A stretch of DNA of 62,205 bases from Oscillospiraceae bacterium (GCA_015067845.1 SVLT01000015.1:1-62205), one strand, 5' to 3'; shown: positions 43,834-52,177, counted from the first letter of the stretch. A program made the numbers and translations. Notes: generated from the sequence alone by a model not told the origin.

Positions 43834-44847
43834 ATGAAAAAGTTAATCGCATTGCTTCTCGTCGCTGTTATGGTATTCGCTATGACAGCCTGCGCACCTG
43901 CTGCTCAGCAGGGTGACGGCAAGGACACCTACGCCATCGTCTGTAAGGACGCCAGCAACCCCTACATGAAGCGCATGGTCTCCGGCTTCAAGACCGCTTG
44001 TGAGGCTCTGGGTGTGAACTTCGTTGAGAAGTCCCCCGAAACCACCTCCGCACAGGACCAGATCACCATCGTGAACGAGCTGATCGCTCAGGGCGTTAAG
44101 GCTATCGCCATCGCCGCTAACGACGCTGCTGCTCTGGAAGCAACCCTGAAGACCGCCCGTGAGGCTGGCATCGCCATCGTGACTCTGGACTCCGACACCA
44201 AGGGCTCCCAGATGTTCATCAACCAGGCCGGTGTTAAGGAAGTCGCTCAGGTTCTGGTCGACTCCATCTACGACATGGCCGGCGGCGAAGGCGAATTTGC
44301 TGTTCTGTCCGCTTCCTCCACCGCTACCAACCAGAACGCCTGGATCGCTGCTATGCAGGAAATCATCGCTGCTGACTCCAAGTACGCAAGCCTGGTTTGG
44401 AAAGAGACCGTTTACGGTGATGACGAGCCCACCAAGTCCACCACCGAAACTCAGAACCTGCTGACCAAGTACCCCGATCTGAAGGTCATCTGCTGCCCCA
44501 CCACCGTTGGTATCCTGGCTGCTGCTCAGACCGTTGAGAGCACCGATGGCTGCACCGTTAAGATCGCTGGCCTGGGTCTGCCCTCCGAAATGAAGGAATA
44601 TGTTGGCGACGACAAGGTATGTCCCTACATGTATCTGTGGAACCCCATCGATGTTGGTAACTGTGCTGCATACGCCATCAAGGCTATCCTGGACGGCAAG
44701 GTCGGCGCTGTTGACTCCACCTTCACCGCTGAGAACGGCAAGACTTACACCGTTATGACCGGTGACACCGCTGAGAAGCAGATCATCGTTGGACCTCCCT
44801 TCGCATTCACCGGCGAGAACATCGCTGACTGGGCAGGCGTTTACTAA
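43834..44847 (+). CDS. rhaS: Sugar ABC importer substrate-binding lipoprotein
   Basis: A 337-aa lipoprotein with lipobox MTAC (Cys at about 20) and a periplasmic-binding-protein I fold: YAIVCKDASNPYMKRMVSGF, AIAIAANDAAALEATLKTA, GLGLPSEMKEYVGDD and YLWNPIDVGNCAAY. The last two match the RhaS group. GAAAGGAAGAC precedes the ATG. Codon use is much more biased than in the permeases (mainly one codon per residue), fitting high expression of the binding protein. Confidence 0.87.
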   Translation: MKKLIALLLVAVMVFAMTACAPAAQQGDGKDTYAIVCKDASNPYMKRMVSGFKTACEALGVNFVEKSPETTSAQDQITIVNELIAQGVKAIAIAANDAAALEATLKTAREAGIAIVTLDSDTKGSQMFINQAGVKEVAQVLVDSIYDMAGGEGEFAVLSASSTATNQNAWIAAMQEIIAADSKYASLVWKETVYGDDEPTKSTTETQNLLTKYPDLKVICCPTTVGILAAAQTVESTDGCTVKIAGLGLPSEMKEYVGDDKVCPYMYLWNPIDVGNCAAYAIKAILDGKVGAVDSTFTAENGKTYTVMTGDTAEKQIIVGPPFAFTGENIADWAGVY

Positions 44848-44867
44848 GAAGTAACCACACAATAAAT

Positions 44868-44900
44868 AAAAAGGTTAGGGCCTCGGCCCTAACCTTTTTT
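44868..44900 (+). terminator. Terminator after the sugar importer operon
   Basis: AAAAGGTTAGGGC CTCG GCCCTAACCTTTTTT, a perfect stem and T run. Confidence 0.9.
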
Positions 44901-44909
44901 ATATGCTTT

Positions 44910-44937
44910 TGTAGGGGCGAGCATTGCTCGTCCGCAA
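44910..44937. repeat. Family B-type fragment
   Basis: TGTAGGGGCGAGCATTGCTCGTCC, one hairpin arm like 13447-13469. Confidence 0.45.
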
Positions 44938-44943
44938 AACTGA

Positions 44944-45171
44944 TCAATCACGAAAATCAAACAATTCCTTAGGCGTGATTCTCAAAACTTCACACATTTT
45001 GAAAATGACATCCATAGAAACGCCCACATTGCCCAACTCAATAGCACTGATATGGCTTCGGTCAATATCCACCAATTCCGCCAACTGCAATTGCGTTAAT
45101 TGTTCTCTCTTTCGAAAATACACCACATTTAGGCCAAACTTTTCGTAAAGCCCTTTGTACTCCTTTTTCAC
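44944..45171 (-). CDS. XRE-family transcriptional regulator, single domain
   Basis: A 75-aa helix-turn-helix protein, nearly all HTH-3 domain: LNVVYFRKREQLTQLQLAEL, DIDRSHISAIELGNVGVSMD, IFKMCEVLRITPKELFDF. The GTG at 45169-45171 lies 8 nt after AAGGGG; longer open frames upstream run through the operator and have no ribosome site. Divergent from an 80-aa gene and flanking an inverted repeat, so probably an autorepressor. The region is clearly more A+T rich than its surroundings, suggesting recent acquisition. Confidence 0.85.
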   Translation of the reverse strand: MKKEYKGLYEKFGLNVVYFRKREQLTQLQLAELVDIDRSHISAIELGNVGVSMDVIFKMCEVLRITPKELFDFRD

Positions 45172-45213
45172 TTGTATCACCCCTTGCATATATTGTAGGC
45201 TGCGTGATACAAG
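45171..45213. promoter_or_regulatory. Inverted-repeat operator of the XRE gene
   Basis: CTTGTATCAC (45171-45180) and GTGATACAAG (45204-45213) form a perfect 10-bp inverted repeat, centres 33 bp apart (three helical turns). The minus-strand TACAAT -10 (45192-45197) and the ribosome site lie between and in them. Confidence 0.65.
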
Positions 45214-45229
45214 TAATAAACCTTGTGAA

Positions 45230-45284
45230 AGTAGCATGACGCTATTGACAGGCATCATTTTCGGTGTTATAGTAGCATTACGCT
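45230..45284 (+). promoter_or_regulatory. Promoter and direct repeats of the 80-aa gene
   Basis: TTGACA (45245-45250), 17 bp, TATAGT (45268-45273). It is bracketed by the direct repeats AGTAGCATGACGCT (45230-45243) and AGTAGCATTACGCT (45271-45284), 13 of 14 bases identical and 41 bp apart, likely binding sites of a regulator. Confidence 0.65.
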
Positions 45285-45302
45285 TGTGGAAGGAGTTGTT
45301 CT

Positions 45303-45545
45303 ATGGATAAAGTAGAGAAGTGGAAACGCCTGGATGAGTTGGCACTTCAAGATGATCTATATAAGTTTTATCGGCGTGCTTACTGTGAATCCGCAGCAAA
45401 ATATGATAAGGTTTGCCGTTTCTTTCCCCGAAAACTGCGTAATACATTGGAAGGCTATGCGGATTTTGGACGATTGATGATGCAACGTATGGCTGGGATT
45501 GCATTGGAAAACATGGAATTCAAAGACGGGCCAGAGGAAGAATAA
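45303..45545 (+). CDS. 80-aa protein of unknown function, divergent from XRE regulator
   Basis: A small, highly charged and mostly helical soluble protein: KVEKWKRLDELALQDDLYKF, YRRAYCESAAKYDKVCRFFP, LRNTLEGYADFGRLMMQRMA, ending in DGPEEE. No family recognised, no membrane segment. AAGGAGTTGTTCT precedes the ATG. It has a consensus promoter and a terminator, so it is a real gene. AT-rich like its divergent regulator. Could be a toxin, antitoxin, sigma-like or anti-repressor protein, but nothing in the sequence decides. Confidence 0.72.
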   Translation: MDKVEKWKRLDELALQDDLYKFYRRAYCESAAKYDKVCRFFPRKLRNTLEGYADFGRLMMQRMAGIALENMEFKDGPEEE

Positions 45546-45546
45546 T

Positions 45547-45580
45547 AAAGAGCACCCCATCCGGGGTGCTCCTTTATTTT
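45547..45580. terminator. Bidirectional terminator
   Basis: AAAGAGCACCCC ATCC GGGGTGCTCCTTTATTTT between two converging genes. Confidence 0.8.
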
Positions 45581-46403
45581 ACTTTACAGCCACTGCGGCC
45601 GGACGGAGTTTCTTGATAAGTGCACCGATGCCCATGGCGATGAGCAAAACCAGATACGCGGCGGCGGTGAAGCCCAGAATGTAGATCACCAGACACCAGG
45701 GGAAGGGTACTGCCCGCTGCACATCGGAGTACACCAGCAGACTGGGGTCGCAATAGGGGCTGATGAAGAACATATTAAATGTTTCTGTTTCCAGCAGACC
45801 CACCCGGTAGGCGATCTCGTTCATCACGGCAGCCATGCCCACAGTCACCGCGAACACCGGCATGGCCTTCAAAATGGTCCTGTGGCTCAGCTTCACATAG
45901 CCGGTGGCGAAGAGATAAATGGCAATGGTGATCATGGAGCCGTGGCAGATCATGGTCTGAATGTTGATGCCGATGGTGCTGATGAACACATCATTGGGAT
46001 AGATCATCACCGCCAGACCGGCAAACAAGGCGTAGGTGGCCAGATAGGCGCACAGGCTTTCGTGGAGCTTGCCTTTTTTCGTCAGTCCTGCCAGCAGACC
46101 GATGTACATGGGCGTGGAGCAGAACTGGAAGGGGAAGGCGTACCACTGATAGTCAAAGACGATGCCGTCTTCGTAAGAAAAGCTGTAATTGATCTGCTTG
46201 TAAACTTCCAAAACAGTGACCGCAATAGCGGTAAACAGCACCACCCGGCGGATGTGTGCATCCTCCTGCCGCTTGGGGAAGCGGAGCAGGGGGATCAAAA
46301 CCAAAAATGTCAGCGCCAGCCACAAAAGGTGGAACCAGCCGAAGGACGCAGGTGTTTCCATAGAGCTGTCCAAAAACGCCAGGACAGATTGCCAGAAAGT
46401 CAT
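45579..46403 (-). CDS. YwaF/TMEM164-like membrane protein
   Basis: A 274-aa protein with about eight helices that resembles the YwaF (TIGR02206)/TMEM164 family. The conserved elements are FGWFHLLWLALTFLVLI, AFPFQFCSTPMYIGLLAGL with the family Cys, and TMICHGSMITIAIYLF with a conserved His. Eukaryotic TMEM164 is an acyltransferase, but bacterial function is not known. Single gene. Confidence 0.75.
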   Translation of the reverse strand: MTFWQSVLAFLDSSMETPASFGWFHLLWLALTFLVLIPLLRFPKRQEDAHIRRVVLFTAIAVTVLEVYKQINYSFSYEDGIVFDYQWYAFPFQFCSTPMYIGLLAGLTKKGKLHESLCAYLATYALFAGLAVMIYPNDVFISTIGINIQTMICHGSMITIAIYLFATGYVKLSHRTILKAMPVFAVTVGMAAVMNEIAYRVGLLETETFNMFFISPYCDPSLLVYSDVQRAVPFPWCLVIYILGFTAAAYLVLLIAMGIGALIKKLRPAAVAVK

Positions 46404-46529
46404 AAAATCAAACCTTTCAGATGAATTTATCTAATTCCTGAGCAATTATACTACAAAATTCAAACTTTTTCATCTTAAGATTTTCTTAAATTATGACCGC
46501 CACCGGCGGACAGTAAACAGTTCCATTTC

Positions 46530-46613
46530 ATTGTAGGGGGAGGCGCCTTCGACGCCCCGCAAGAAAATCTTTTGACAAAATCAAACGGGCTGTCGTGGGC
46601 GCCAGCCCCTACA
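46530..46613. repeat. Family B dispersed repeat, copy 6
   Basis: TTGTAGGGGGAGGCGCCTTC ... GGCGCCAGCCCCTACAG. No gene in 46404-46681. Confidence 0.75.
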
Positions 46614-46641
46614 GGAGCAAACCAGGCTGCGGCATAATTTT

Positions 46642-46667
46642 AGGGACTGTTGCAAGCAACAGTCCCT
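46642..46667 (-). terminator. Hairpin after the 86-aa membrane protein
   Basis: AGGGACTGTTGC/GCAACAGTCCCT perfect stem; T run is weak on both strands, so termination is likely but not certain. Confidence 0.5.
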
Positions 46668-46681
46668 TGTGTGATCCATTC

Positions 46682-46942
46682 TTACTTAATGACCTTGAAG
46701 TAGGTCAGCAGGGTCAGGATCACGCCACCGATGGCGTACACATCCACAACCGTGCCTACGATCTTCAAAACCAGGCCAATGACAAAGCCCACAACGGGGA
46801 TCCATCCAAGCAGTGTACCCACCAGCCAGCCCACAACTGCGCCGATTACGGCGACGACGATGTAAACGATCAGCGCGGTGACCAGCTTGTTTTGCTCCGT
46901 AGCGGCAAAGGCATGGGGGAAATATTTTTTCAGCATATCCAT
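46682..46942 (-). CDS. Small membrane protein
   Basis: An 86-aa protein with two strongly hydrophobic segments (about 20-42 and 48-82) rich in Gly/Val (VGWLVGTLLGWIPVVGFVIG). The ATG at 46940-46942 has AAGGAG at 9 nt. Glycine-rich pattern resembles YIP/DUF4870-like small proteins, but no firm family. Confidence 0.7.
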   Translation of the reverse strand: MDMLKKYFPHAFAATEQNKLVTALIVYIVVAVIGAVVGWLVGTLLGWIPVVGFVIGLVLKIVGTVVDVYAIGGVILTLLTYFKVIK

Positions 46943-46989
46943 AATACTTTTCTCCTTAAATGCAGATTTGATCCACAAAGATCACCTAT

Positions 46990-47018
46990 ATTATAAAATC
47001 TTTTGCGGAAAAATGCAA
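46990..47018 (-). promoter_or_regulatory. Promoter for the 86-aa membrane protein
   Basis: Minus strand TTGCAT (47013-47018), 17 bp, TATAAT (46990-46995). Confidence 0.8.
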
Positions 47019-47037
47019 CAGCATTTGCAAATTTTGC

Positions 47038-47544
47038 TTAATCCGCCAGCACGCCATACTGGATGGATGTGACCACGCCCTCTTCCAGAATGATGGTCAG
47101 CTGGCCGCTGCCCTTCTTGATCTGGAAGGCGTTGCTGCCGTTGTAATTTTCTGCGCCGTAGGCGGCTTCCACATCCGCCTGGGCAGAGCCGATGCAGATG
47201 CCCTCATCGGTCTCCACCAGGTCATCCACAAACCACCAGCCGTAGACATAGTCCTTGCCGTTCAGGGGGTAGGTCTCCAGATAGAAGCTGTCGTACTTGT
47301 ACCGCTTGTCCAGACCGTCAAAGGCGCAGCTGGTCTCCTCAGAGTATTCCAGAGGCTCACCCAAAGCGGAAACCACGGCCTCAGCCGGGGCGTTCAAGGC
47401 GATCTTTGTGCCCTTGTAGGTGAAGGTGAAGGAATCCTGAGCAGGCTCGTTGTTGTCCGGAGTGTCCGGGGTCTCGGCGGGGGTGCAGGCCGCGAAGCAC
47501 AGCAGCATGGCAGCCGCCAACAAAAATGCGATCAGTTTTTTCAT
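47038..47544 (-). CDS. Lipoprotein at the end of the acylation operon
   Basis: A 168-aa predicted lipoprotein: signal peptide with lipobox CFAAC (Cys at about 20), Asp/Pro/Thr-rich spacer, then a compact domain (TFTYKGTKIALNAPAEAVVS ... DEGICIGSAQADVEAAYGAE) that resembles small stress or SmpA/OmlA-like lipoproteins. It starts 9 bp after the SGNH-like gene, so it is the last member of that operon. Function unknown; an extracytoplasmic accessory to surface acylation is inference. Confidence 0.75.
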   Translation of the reverse strand: MKKLIAFLLAAAMLLCFAACTPAETPDTPDNNEPAQDSFTFTYKGTKIALNAPAEAVVSALGEPLEYSEETSCAFDGLDKRYKYDSFYLETYPLNGKDYVYGWWFVDDLVETDEGICIGSAQADVEAAYGAENYNGSNAFQIKKGSGQLTIILEEGVVTSIQYGVLAD

Positions 47545-47553
47545 AATGTCTCC

Positions 47554-48618
47554 TTATTGTTCCTGGGCCTCCAATTCCGCTTTGCGGTCATGGTAGGTCT
47601 TTGCTTTTTCCGCCCAAAGGGCGGCTACTTCTGTGTCATTGCGCCGATCCGGCACACTGCATTGCTCCTGCAATACTTTGCCGAACCAGGACGCCGCCTT
47701 TTCCGCGCCGTACACATTCAGATGCAGGCCGGTGTCGTAGGTGTCCGTAGTCCAGTCGATGCCGATCTCCTCCTGGTATTCCAGCATGTTGATATACAAA
47801 AGGCCATTTTCCTCAGCGTATTCCTCGATCTGCGCATCCCACTGGGGCCACCAAACGGGGCTCAGCGCCGGGGCTTTGATCAGCACCAGCTGAGTGCCCT
47901 TGCTCTTGCACAGCTCCACCATCTTGTCCAGATAGTACCAGCTGTTTTCGCCGAAGCTGTAATCCACCAGGGGGCGTTCCACGTGCTCGTCCTCCAGGGG
48001 CTTCACACCCACCTGCATCAGATAGCCGTTGTCGGACACCTGATCCTTGGTAAACCAGTACTGAAAATCCTCGGCGGTCAGATCGGACCAGCGGTCGTGA
48101 TACCGCAGCAGGGGGAAAAGATAGCTGAATTCCGCTTCTTTTTCCTTTTCTTCCTCTGTCATGGATGCCTGGATGGCGTTCCATTTGGACTCGGACCAGC
48201 GCATGCCGTCCAGGGTCATGCGGTTGTAGGCCTCACGCTGACTTTGGCTGCCGGTGGACTGGGGGGTGTCGTACTTCATGGAAAGCACATTGAACACCAT
48301 CACATCCGGGGTCTCATATTGGAAGGTTTCTTCCATAAGATAGTAGGACTGCCAGATCAGCTGCTGGGCGCTGCCGCGAATGTAAGAGGTGATGCCGTAT
48401 TCCTCCCACAGGGTGATGGGAGAGAAATTCTCATAAACCTCGCAGTCACCGATGAAAATGACGTCGTTGTTACCGGCGTTGTCGTAATATTCTCCGATCA
48501 GCGCGCCCTCTTTGTGCTTGCCGGTCATGTACTTGGGCACCAAAAGCGCCTGCAGGCAGTAGAGCACAAGGCCGCAGATCACCAGCGTGGAGACCAATAA
48601 AGCAATTTTCTTCTTCAT
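47554..48618 (-). CDS. SGNH-like (DltD-like) membrane-anchored protein with Cys nucleophile position
   Basis: A 354-aa protein: membrane anchor at about 5-24, then an extracytoplasmic SGNH-hydrolase-like domain. Block I reads FIGDCEVYENFSP (residues 55-67) where the family has Gly-Asp-Ser or Gly-Ser-Ser, so the nucleophile position is Cys59. Block V has Asp295 and His299 in DTGLHLNVYGA, as expected for the catalytic pair. In dlt-type systems this protein (DltD) transfers the acyl group outside the membrane. It lies 8 bp after the MBOAT gene. Role by analogy only. Confidence 0.78.
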   Translation of the reverse strand: MKKKIALLVSTLVICGLVLYCLQALLVPKYMTGKHKEGALIGEYYDNAGNNDVIFIGDCEVYENFSPITLWEEYGITSYIRGSAQQLIWQSYYLMEETFQYETPDVMVFNVLSMKYDTPQSTGSQSQREAYNRMTLDGMRWSESKWNAIQASMTEEEKEKEAEFSYLFPLLRYHDRWSDLTAEDFQYWFTKDQVSDNGYLMQVGVKPLEDEHVERPLVDYSFGENSWYYLDKMVELCKSKGTQLVLIKAPALSPVWWPQWDAQIEEYAEENGLLYINMLEYQEEIGIDWTTDTYDTGLHLNVYGAEKAASWFGKVLQEQCSVPDRRNDTEVAALWAEKAKTYHDRKAELEAQEQ

Positions 48619-48626
48619 ATGCCCTC

Positions 48627-50186
48627 CTAGAACTGGTTGTAGATAAAGTTGCTTGCATTATAGCCGATTCCGTAGCTGCCCATAAGCAGAACGATCACAA
48701 ACAGCACAAACACAAGGATGTAACGAAGTACCGGCTTGTCCCACAGAGCTTCCCGGACGCTTCCTTTTTTCTCCTGGAACAGGCTGATGCAGAACATCAG
48801 CACAATGCCCCCAAGTAAAATGCCGTAATCCAGCGCAGTCAGGCCCAGAGTCATCATGGTGCCGTCCCACAGGATGTGGAAGTTAAAGGTGGTGACCAGA
48901 GAGCCCATCCGGGTGAAGTAATCCCCCACATTGGGAAACAGATCCACGATGCGGATCAGGTTCATGAGGATGAACATCCGCAGAATTTCAAAACCACCGT
49001 ACCACTTTTTCCCTTTCAGACCGAAGCGGCTGTGGAATTTGTCGTACAGGGGGTTCAGCTCTTCGGAAATCACGATCACAAAGCAGTTCATCATGCCCCA
49101 CAAAATGAAATTGGGGGTGATGCCATGCCAGATACCGGTTACGCACCATGTTGCAATGGATGCCACGTACACAGGCAGTCTCTTGCCGAAATTGCCCATT
49201 TTGGTACGGGCCTTTTTACTCAGCTTCAAAATCGGCTGGCTCACGGACAGAGGGTAGAAAATGTAGCTTTTCATCCATACGCTGAGGGTGATGTGCCAGC
49301 GACGCCAGTATTCGGCAATGTTTTTAGAGAAGAAAGGCCGGATGAAGTTTTCTTCCAGCTTGATACCCAATGCCTGGGACAAACCGATGGTCATATCGAT
49401 ACCGCCGGTGAAGTCGGCGTAGATCTGCACCGCATAAAACACCGACAGCAGGAAAAAGCCCACGCCGGTGTGGCCTTTCAGGGCGATCACAGCTACCGCA
49501 ATGCGGTCAGCGATGACCATTTTCTTGAAGAAGCCCCACAGAAGCCGTTGCAGACCGAAGGAAAATTCCTTGCCGTCAAAGGCTTTGCCGGCGGTCAGCT
49601 GGGGAGCAAGATCCGCATGGCGGCTGATGGGGCCCTGCATGAGCTGGGGGAAGTAGGACGCGAACAACAGCAATTTCAGAGGGTTTTTCTCCGCCTTATC
49701 CGTTGCCCGGTAAATGTCCACCACATAACCCATACTCTGGAACATATAAAAGGAAATGCCCAGAGGCAGACCCAGGGTCAAAAAGGACAGGGGTGTGCCG
49801 TTTGCCATGGAACGGAAGGGCTCAGCCAGCAAAAACTTGCAAAGACCCAGCACCCCAAAGTTGATCACCAGACAGACGATCATAATGATGCGGTTTTTGC
49901 CCTTTACCTTGGCCTTGTATTCTTTTTTCTCCTCCCGGGAGAGTGTGGCCTTGTTTTCAGCCAGATACTGCTCCTGTTTGGATAAATTCTTGTCCATCAG
50001 CGCTCCTGCGAGGTAGGTGGATGCCACAGTTAAGACTATGAATGCCAAATATTCCACACCGGCCAGCAGATAGAAGAACATACTGCCGCAGAGCAGCCAC
50101 ACCCACCGTGCCTTTTTCGGCAACAGATAGTTGCCCAGCAGGATGGCAGCCGCAAACAGCAGAAAGCTTACACTTGTAAATTGCAT
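48627..50186 (-). CDS. MBOAT-family O-acyltransferase (DltB-like)
   Basis: A 519-aa membrane acyltransferase with about 11 helices. The two MBOAT catalytic-region histidines are His298 (EYWRRWHITLSVWM) and His354 (CVTGIWHGITPNFILWG). It also shows QSMGYVVDIYR and the reentrant segment YFPQLMQGPISRH. Such proteins pass an acyl or aminoacyl group from a carrier protein across the membrane onto surface polymers (DltB for D-alanine, AlgI for acetyl). It follows the carrier protein gene by one base, a tight coupling. Confidence 0.92.
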   Translation of the reverse strand: MQFTSVSFLLFAAAILLGNYLLPKKARWVWLLCGSMFFYLLAGVEYLAFIVLTVASTYLAGALMDKNLSKQEQYLAENKATLSREEKKEYKAKVKGKNRIIMIVCLVINFGVLGLCKFLLAEPFRSMANGTPLSFLTLGLPLGISFYMFQSMGYVVDIYRATDKAEKNPLKLLLFASYFPQLMQGPISRHADLAPQLTAGKAFDGKEFSFGLQRLLWGFFKKMVIADRIAVAVIALKGHTGVGFFLLSVFYAVQIYADFTGGIDMTIGLSQALGIKLEENFIRPFFSKNIAEYWRRWHITLSVWMKSYIFYPLSVSQPILKLSKKARTKMGNFGKRLPVYVASIATWCVTGIWHGITPNFILWGMMNCFVIVISEELNPLYDKFHSRFGLKGKKWYGGFEILRMFILMNLIRIVDLFPNVGDYFTRMGSLVTTFNFHILWDGTMMTLGLTALDYGILLGGIVLMFCISLFQEKKGSVREALWDKPVLRYILVFVLFVIVLLMGSYGIGYNASNFIYNQF

Positions 50187-50187
50187 A

Positions 50188-50415
50188 TTACTCTTCCATC
50201 AATCTTTCCACCAGGGCGTACAGCGCCTGGGCGGAGTTGAAGTTGTCGGGGGTCAGCTCCACAGCGGGGATCTGCACGTCGTACTCGGCGTCGATCTCTG
50301 CCACGATGGTGACGATATCAAAGGAATCCAGCACCTTGTCGTCGATGAGGCCGGTGGCGGTCTCAAAATCCACTTCGGGGTGCAGCTCGTTCAGAATGTT
50401 CAACAGTGCTTCCAT
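50188..50415 (-). CDS. Acyl/peptidyl carrier protein (DltC-like)
   Basis: A 75-aa carrier protein; the phosphopantetheine attachment Ser is Ser31 in KVLDSFDIVTIVAEID. Four-helix pattern, acidic overall. GGAGAAAATT precedes the ATG. Placed between the adenylation enzyme and the MBOAT gene, so it carries the activated group between them. It is not adjacent to fatty acid genes, so a fatty acid ACP is unlikely. Confidence 0.92.
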   Translation of the reverse strand: MEALLNILNELHPEVDFETATGLIDDKVLDSFDIVTIVAEIDAEYDVQIPAVELTPDNFNSAQALYALVERLMEE

Positions 50416-50426
50416 AATTTTCTCCT

Positions 50427-51938
50427 TTATTTTCCGGCGTACAGGTTTTTCAGCCCGTTGCGGTCGATTTTTCCGTTGGGGGTGTAGGGCAGCTCCTCCA
50501 GTTGCTTGGTCACATTGGGGATCATGTAACGGGGCAGCTTGCTCTTGATATATGCCGTCAGCTCTGCCACGGCGATGTCGCCGGTGTAGAACAGGACGAT
50601 CTTCTTCTTTTCATTGTCGAAAATACAGCAGGCGGAGCGAACCTCCGGGTGCATATTCACGATGACCTCGATCTCGCCCAGCTCGATGCGGTGGCCCATG
50701 TGCTTGATCTGATAGTCCTTCCGGCCGGCGAATTCCAGCTCGCCCCGGTCGTTCCAGCGGCCCAGGTCGCCGGTGCGGTAGATCAGTTCGGGATAGAGGT
50801 TATTCAGGGGGTTCTGCACAAAAGCTTCGGAAGTTTTCTCCGGGTTGCAGTAGTAGCCCAGCGTCAGGCGCGTACCACGGACGCAGATCTCGCCCTGCGC
50901 ACCGGGTGCGGCAAGCTGGTTGTTTTCGTCCAGCAGAAGGATCTGGGTATTGGCGAAGGGACGGCCAATGGGCAATGTCTCATCCTCGGAGAATTCCCGT
51001 TCCACCTCATAATAACAGCAGATGCCGGTGGTCTCCGTGGGGCCGTAGAGGTTGATAAACCGGGCGTTGGGCAGAGCCGCGCGCCACAGCTTGAACTGCT
51101 TGATGGGGAATACCTCGCTGGCAAAGGCGATGGTGCGCAGATGCTCCGGCTTCACCGTCTCAAAAGTGCGGAAAGAGGAGATCATGGTCAGCGCGGACAC
51201 CACCCAGCACAGGGTGTTGATTTTATGCTCGTTCAAAAATTCTACCAACTTGATGGGGAACATAAACAGCTGCTTGGGGATCAGCACCGTCTTTGCGCCG
51301 TATTTCAGGGTGGGGATGACCTCTTTCAGATAGGCATCGAAATACAGGGGCGTCTGGTTGCCGAAAACGGAGTTTTCGTCAAATTTCAGCACATCGCACA
51401 GATGCTCCACATAGTCGATGACGCTGCGGTGGCAGGCCACCACGCCCTTGGGCACACCGGTAGAGCCGGAAGTGAACACGATGTAGATGGGGTCGATGTC
51501 CAGCTGCTTGTCCCGGATCTGGGCCAGAACGGCATCGTCAGCTTCGCTGGAAGCCAGGTCTTCGTAACGGAAGATCTCGCCCTGGTAGTTCAGCTCGGAA
51601 GCGATACTTTCTGTGGTATCGTCGCAGATCAGCGCGCCCTCCCCCAGTGTCTGGAAGATCAGCTCAATGCGATGCCGGGGCATCTCATCGTCCAGGGGCA
51701 CATAGTAGCAGCCGGCGTAGATGGCACCGAAAAATGCCGCCAGAGTGGTGGGATGCTTGCGCATAAACACCACGATGGGCTTGCCGTAGTAACCTTCCTT
51801 ATTCAGCCGGGTGCCGATAGCTCGGGATTGCTGATAGACTTCCGCAAAAGTCAGACCCATCTGCTCATTGGCAAAGGCGATCTTGTCGGGACAGCGCACA
51901 ACGGTGCGTTCCAAATATTCCAAAATGTTTGTCTGCAT
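50427..51938 (-). CDS. Amino acid adenylation enzyme (DltA-like)
   Basis: A 503-aa AMP-binding enzyme of the NRPS adenylation type that activates an amino acid with ATP and loads it on the carrier protein. Motifs: TSGSTGVPKG (156-165), NLYGPTE (296-302), YRTGDLGRW, NGKIDRNGL with the catalytic Lys near the end. Canonical DltA has a STPSF-like substrate segment near 245; here it is CWVVSALTM (244-252), so the substrate may not be D-alanine. The ATG at 51936-51938 has AAAGGAG at 9 nt; the longer frame is translated repeat. Confidence 0.88.
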   Translation of the reverse strand: MQTNILEYLERTVVRCPDKIAFANEQMGLTFAEVYQQSRAIGTRLNKEGYYGKPIVVFMRKHPTTLAAFFGAIYAGCYYVPLDDEMPRHRIELIFQTLGEGALICDDTTESIASELNYQGEIFRYEDLASSEADDAVLAQIRDKQLDIDPIYIVFTSGSTGVPKGVVACHRSVIDYVEHLCDVLKFDENSVFGNQTPLYFDAYLKEVIPTLKYGAKTVLIPKQLFMFPIKLVEFLNEHKINTLCWVVSALTMISSFRTFETVKPEHLRTIAFASEVFPIKQFKLWRAALPNARFINLYGPTETTGICCYYEVEREFSEDETLPIGRPFANTQILLLDENNQLAAPGAQGEICVRGTRLTLGYYCNPEKTSEAFVQNPLNNLYPELIYRTGDLGRWNDRGELEFAGRKDYQIKHMGHRIELGEIEVIVNMHPEVRSACCIFDNEKKKIVLFYTGDIAVAELTAYIKSKLPRYMIPNVTKQLEELPYTPNGKIDRNGLKNLYAGK

Positions 51939-51961
51939 AGCAGGTTGCTCCTTTCGCACAA

Positions 51962-52177
51962 GCCTTCTCCTTGAGGAGAAGGTGGCAGCCCGACAGGGCT
52001 GACGGATGTGGTGGTGTCGCAAAGCGACAATTTATATTTGGACGGCTGCTTTGCAGCCTACACCTCATCAGTCACCACCTTGCGGTGGCGACAGCTATTT
52101 GTATTGGTATGCTTGCCCCCGGCAAGCATTAGAATTTTGATCCGCTGCACGGAGCACCGCCCTCAAGGGGAAGCCTT
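51962..52177. repeat. Family C dispersed repeat, copy 7, with nested D palindrome
   Basis: AAGCCTTCTCCTTGAGGAGAAGG ends at 51983 and the far end is CCCTCAAGGGGAAGCCTT; palindrome ATGCTTGCCCCCGGCAAGCA at 52109-52128. Separates racemase and adenylation genes. Confidence 0.8.

Noticed and set aside
47554..48618. Canonical DltD
   Set aside because: The GSS-type motif of DltD is absent and the family-specific regions are not recognisable, so only SGNH-like is claimed.
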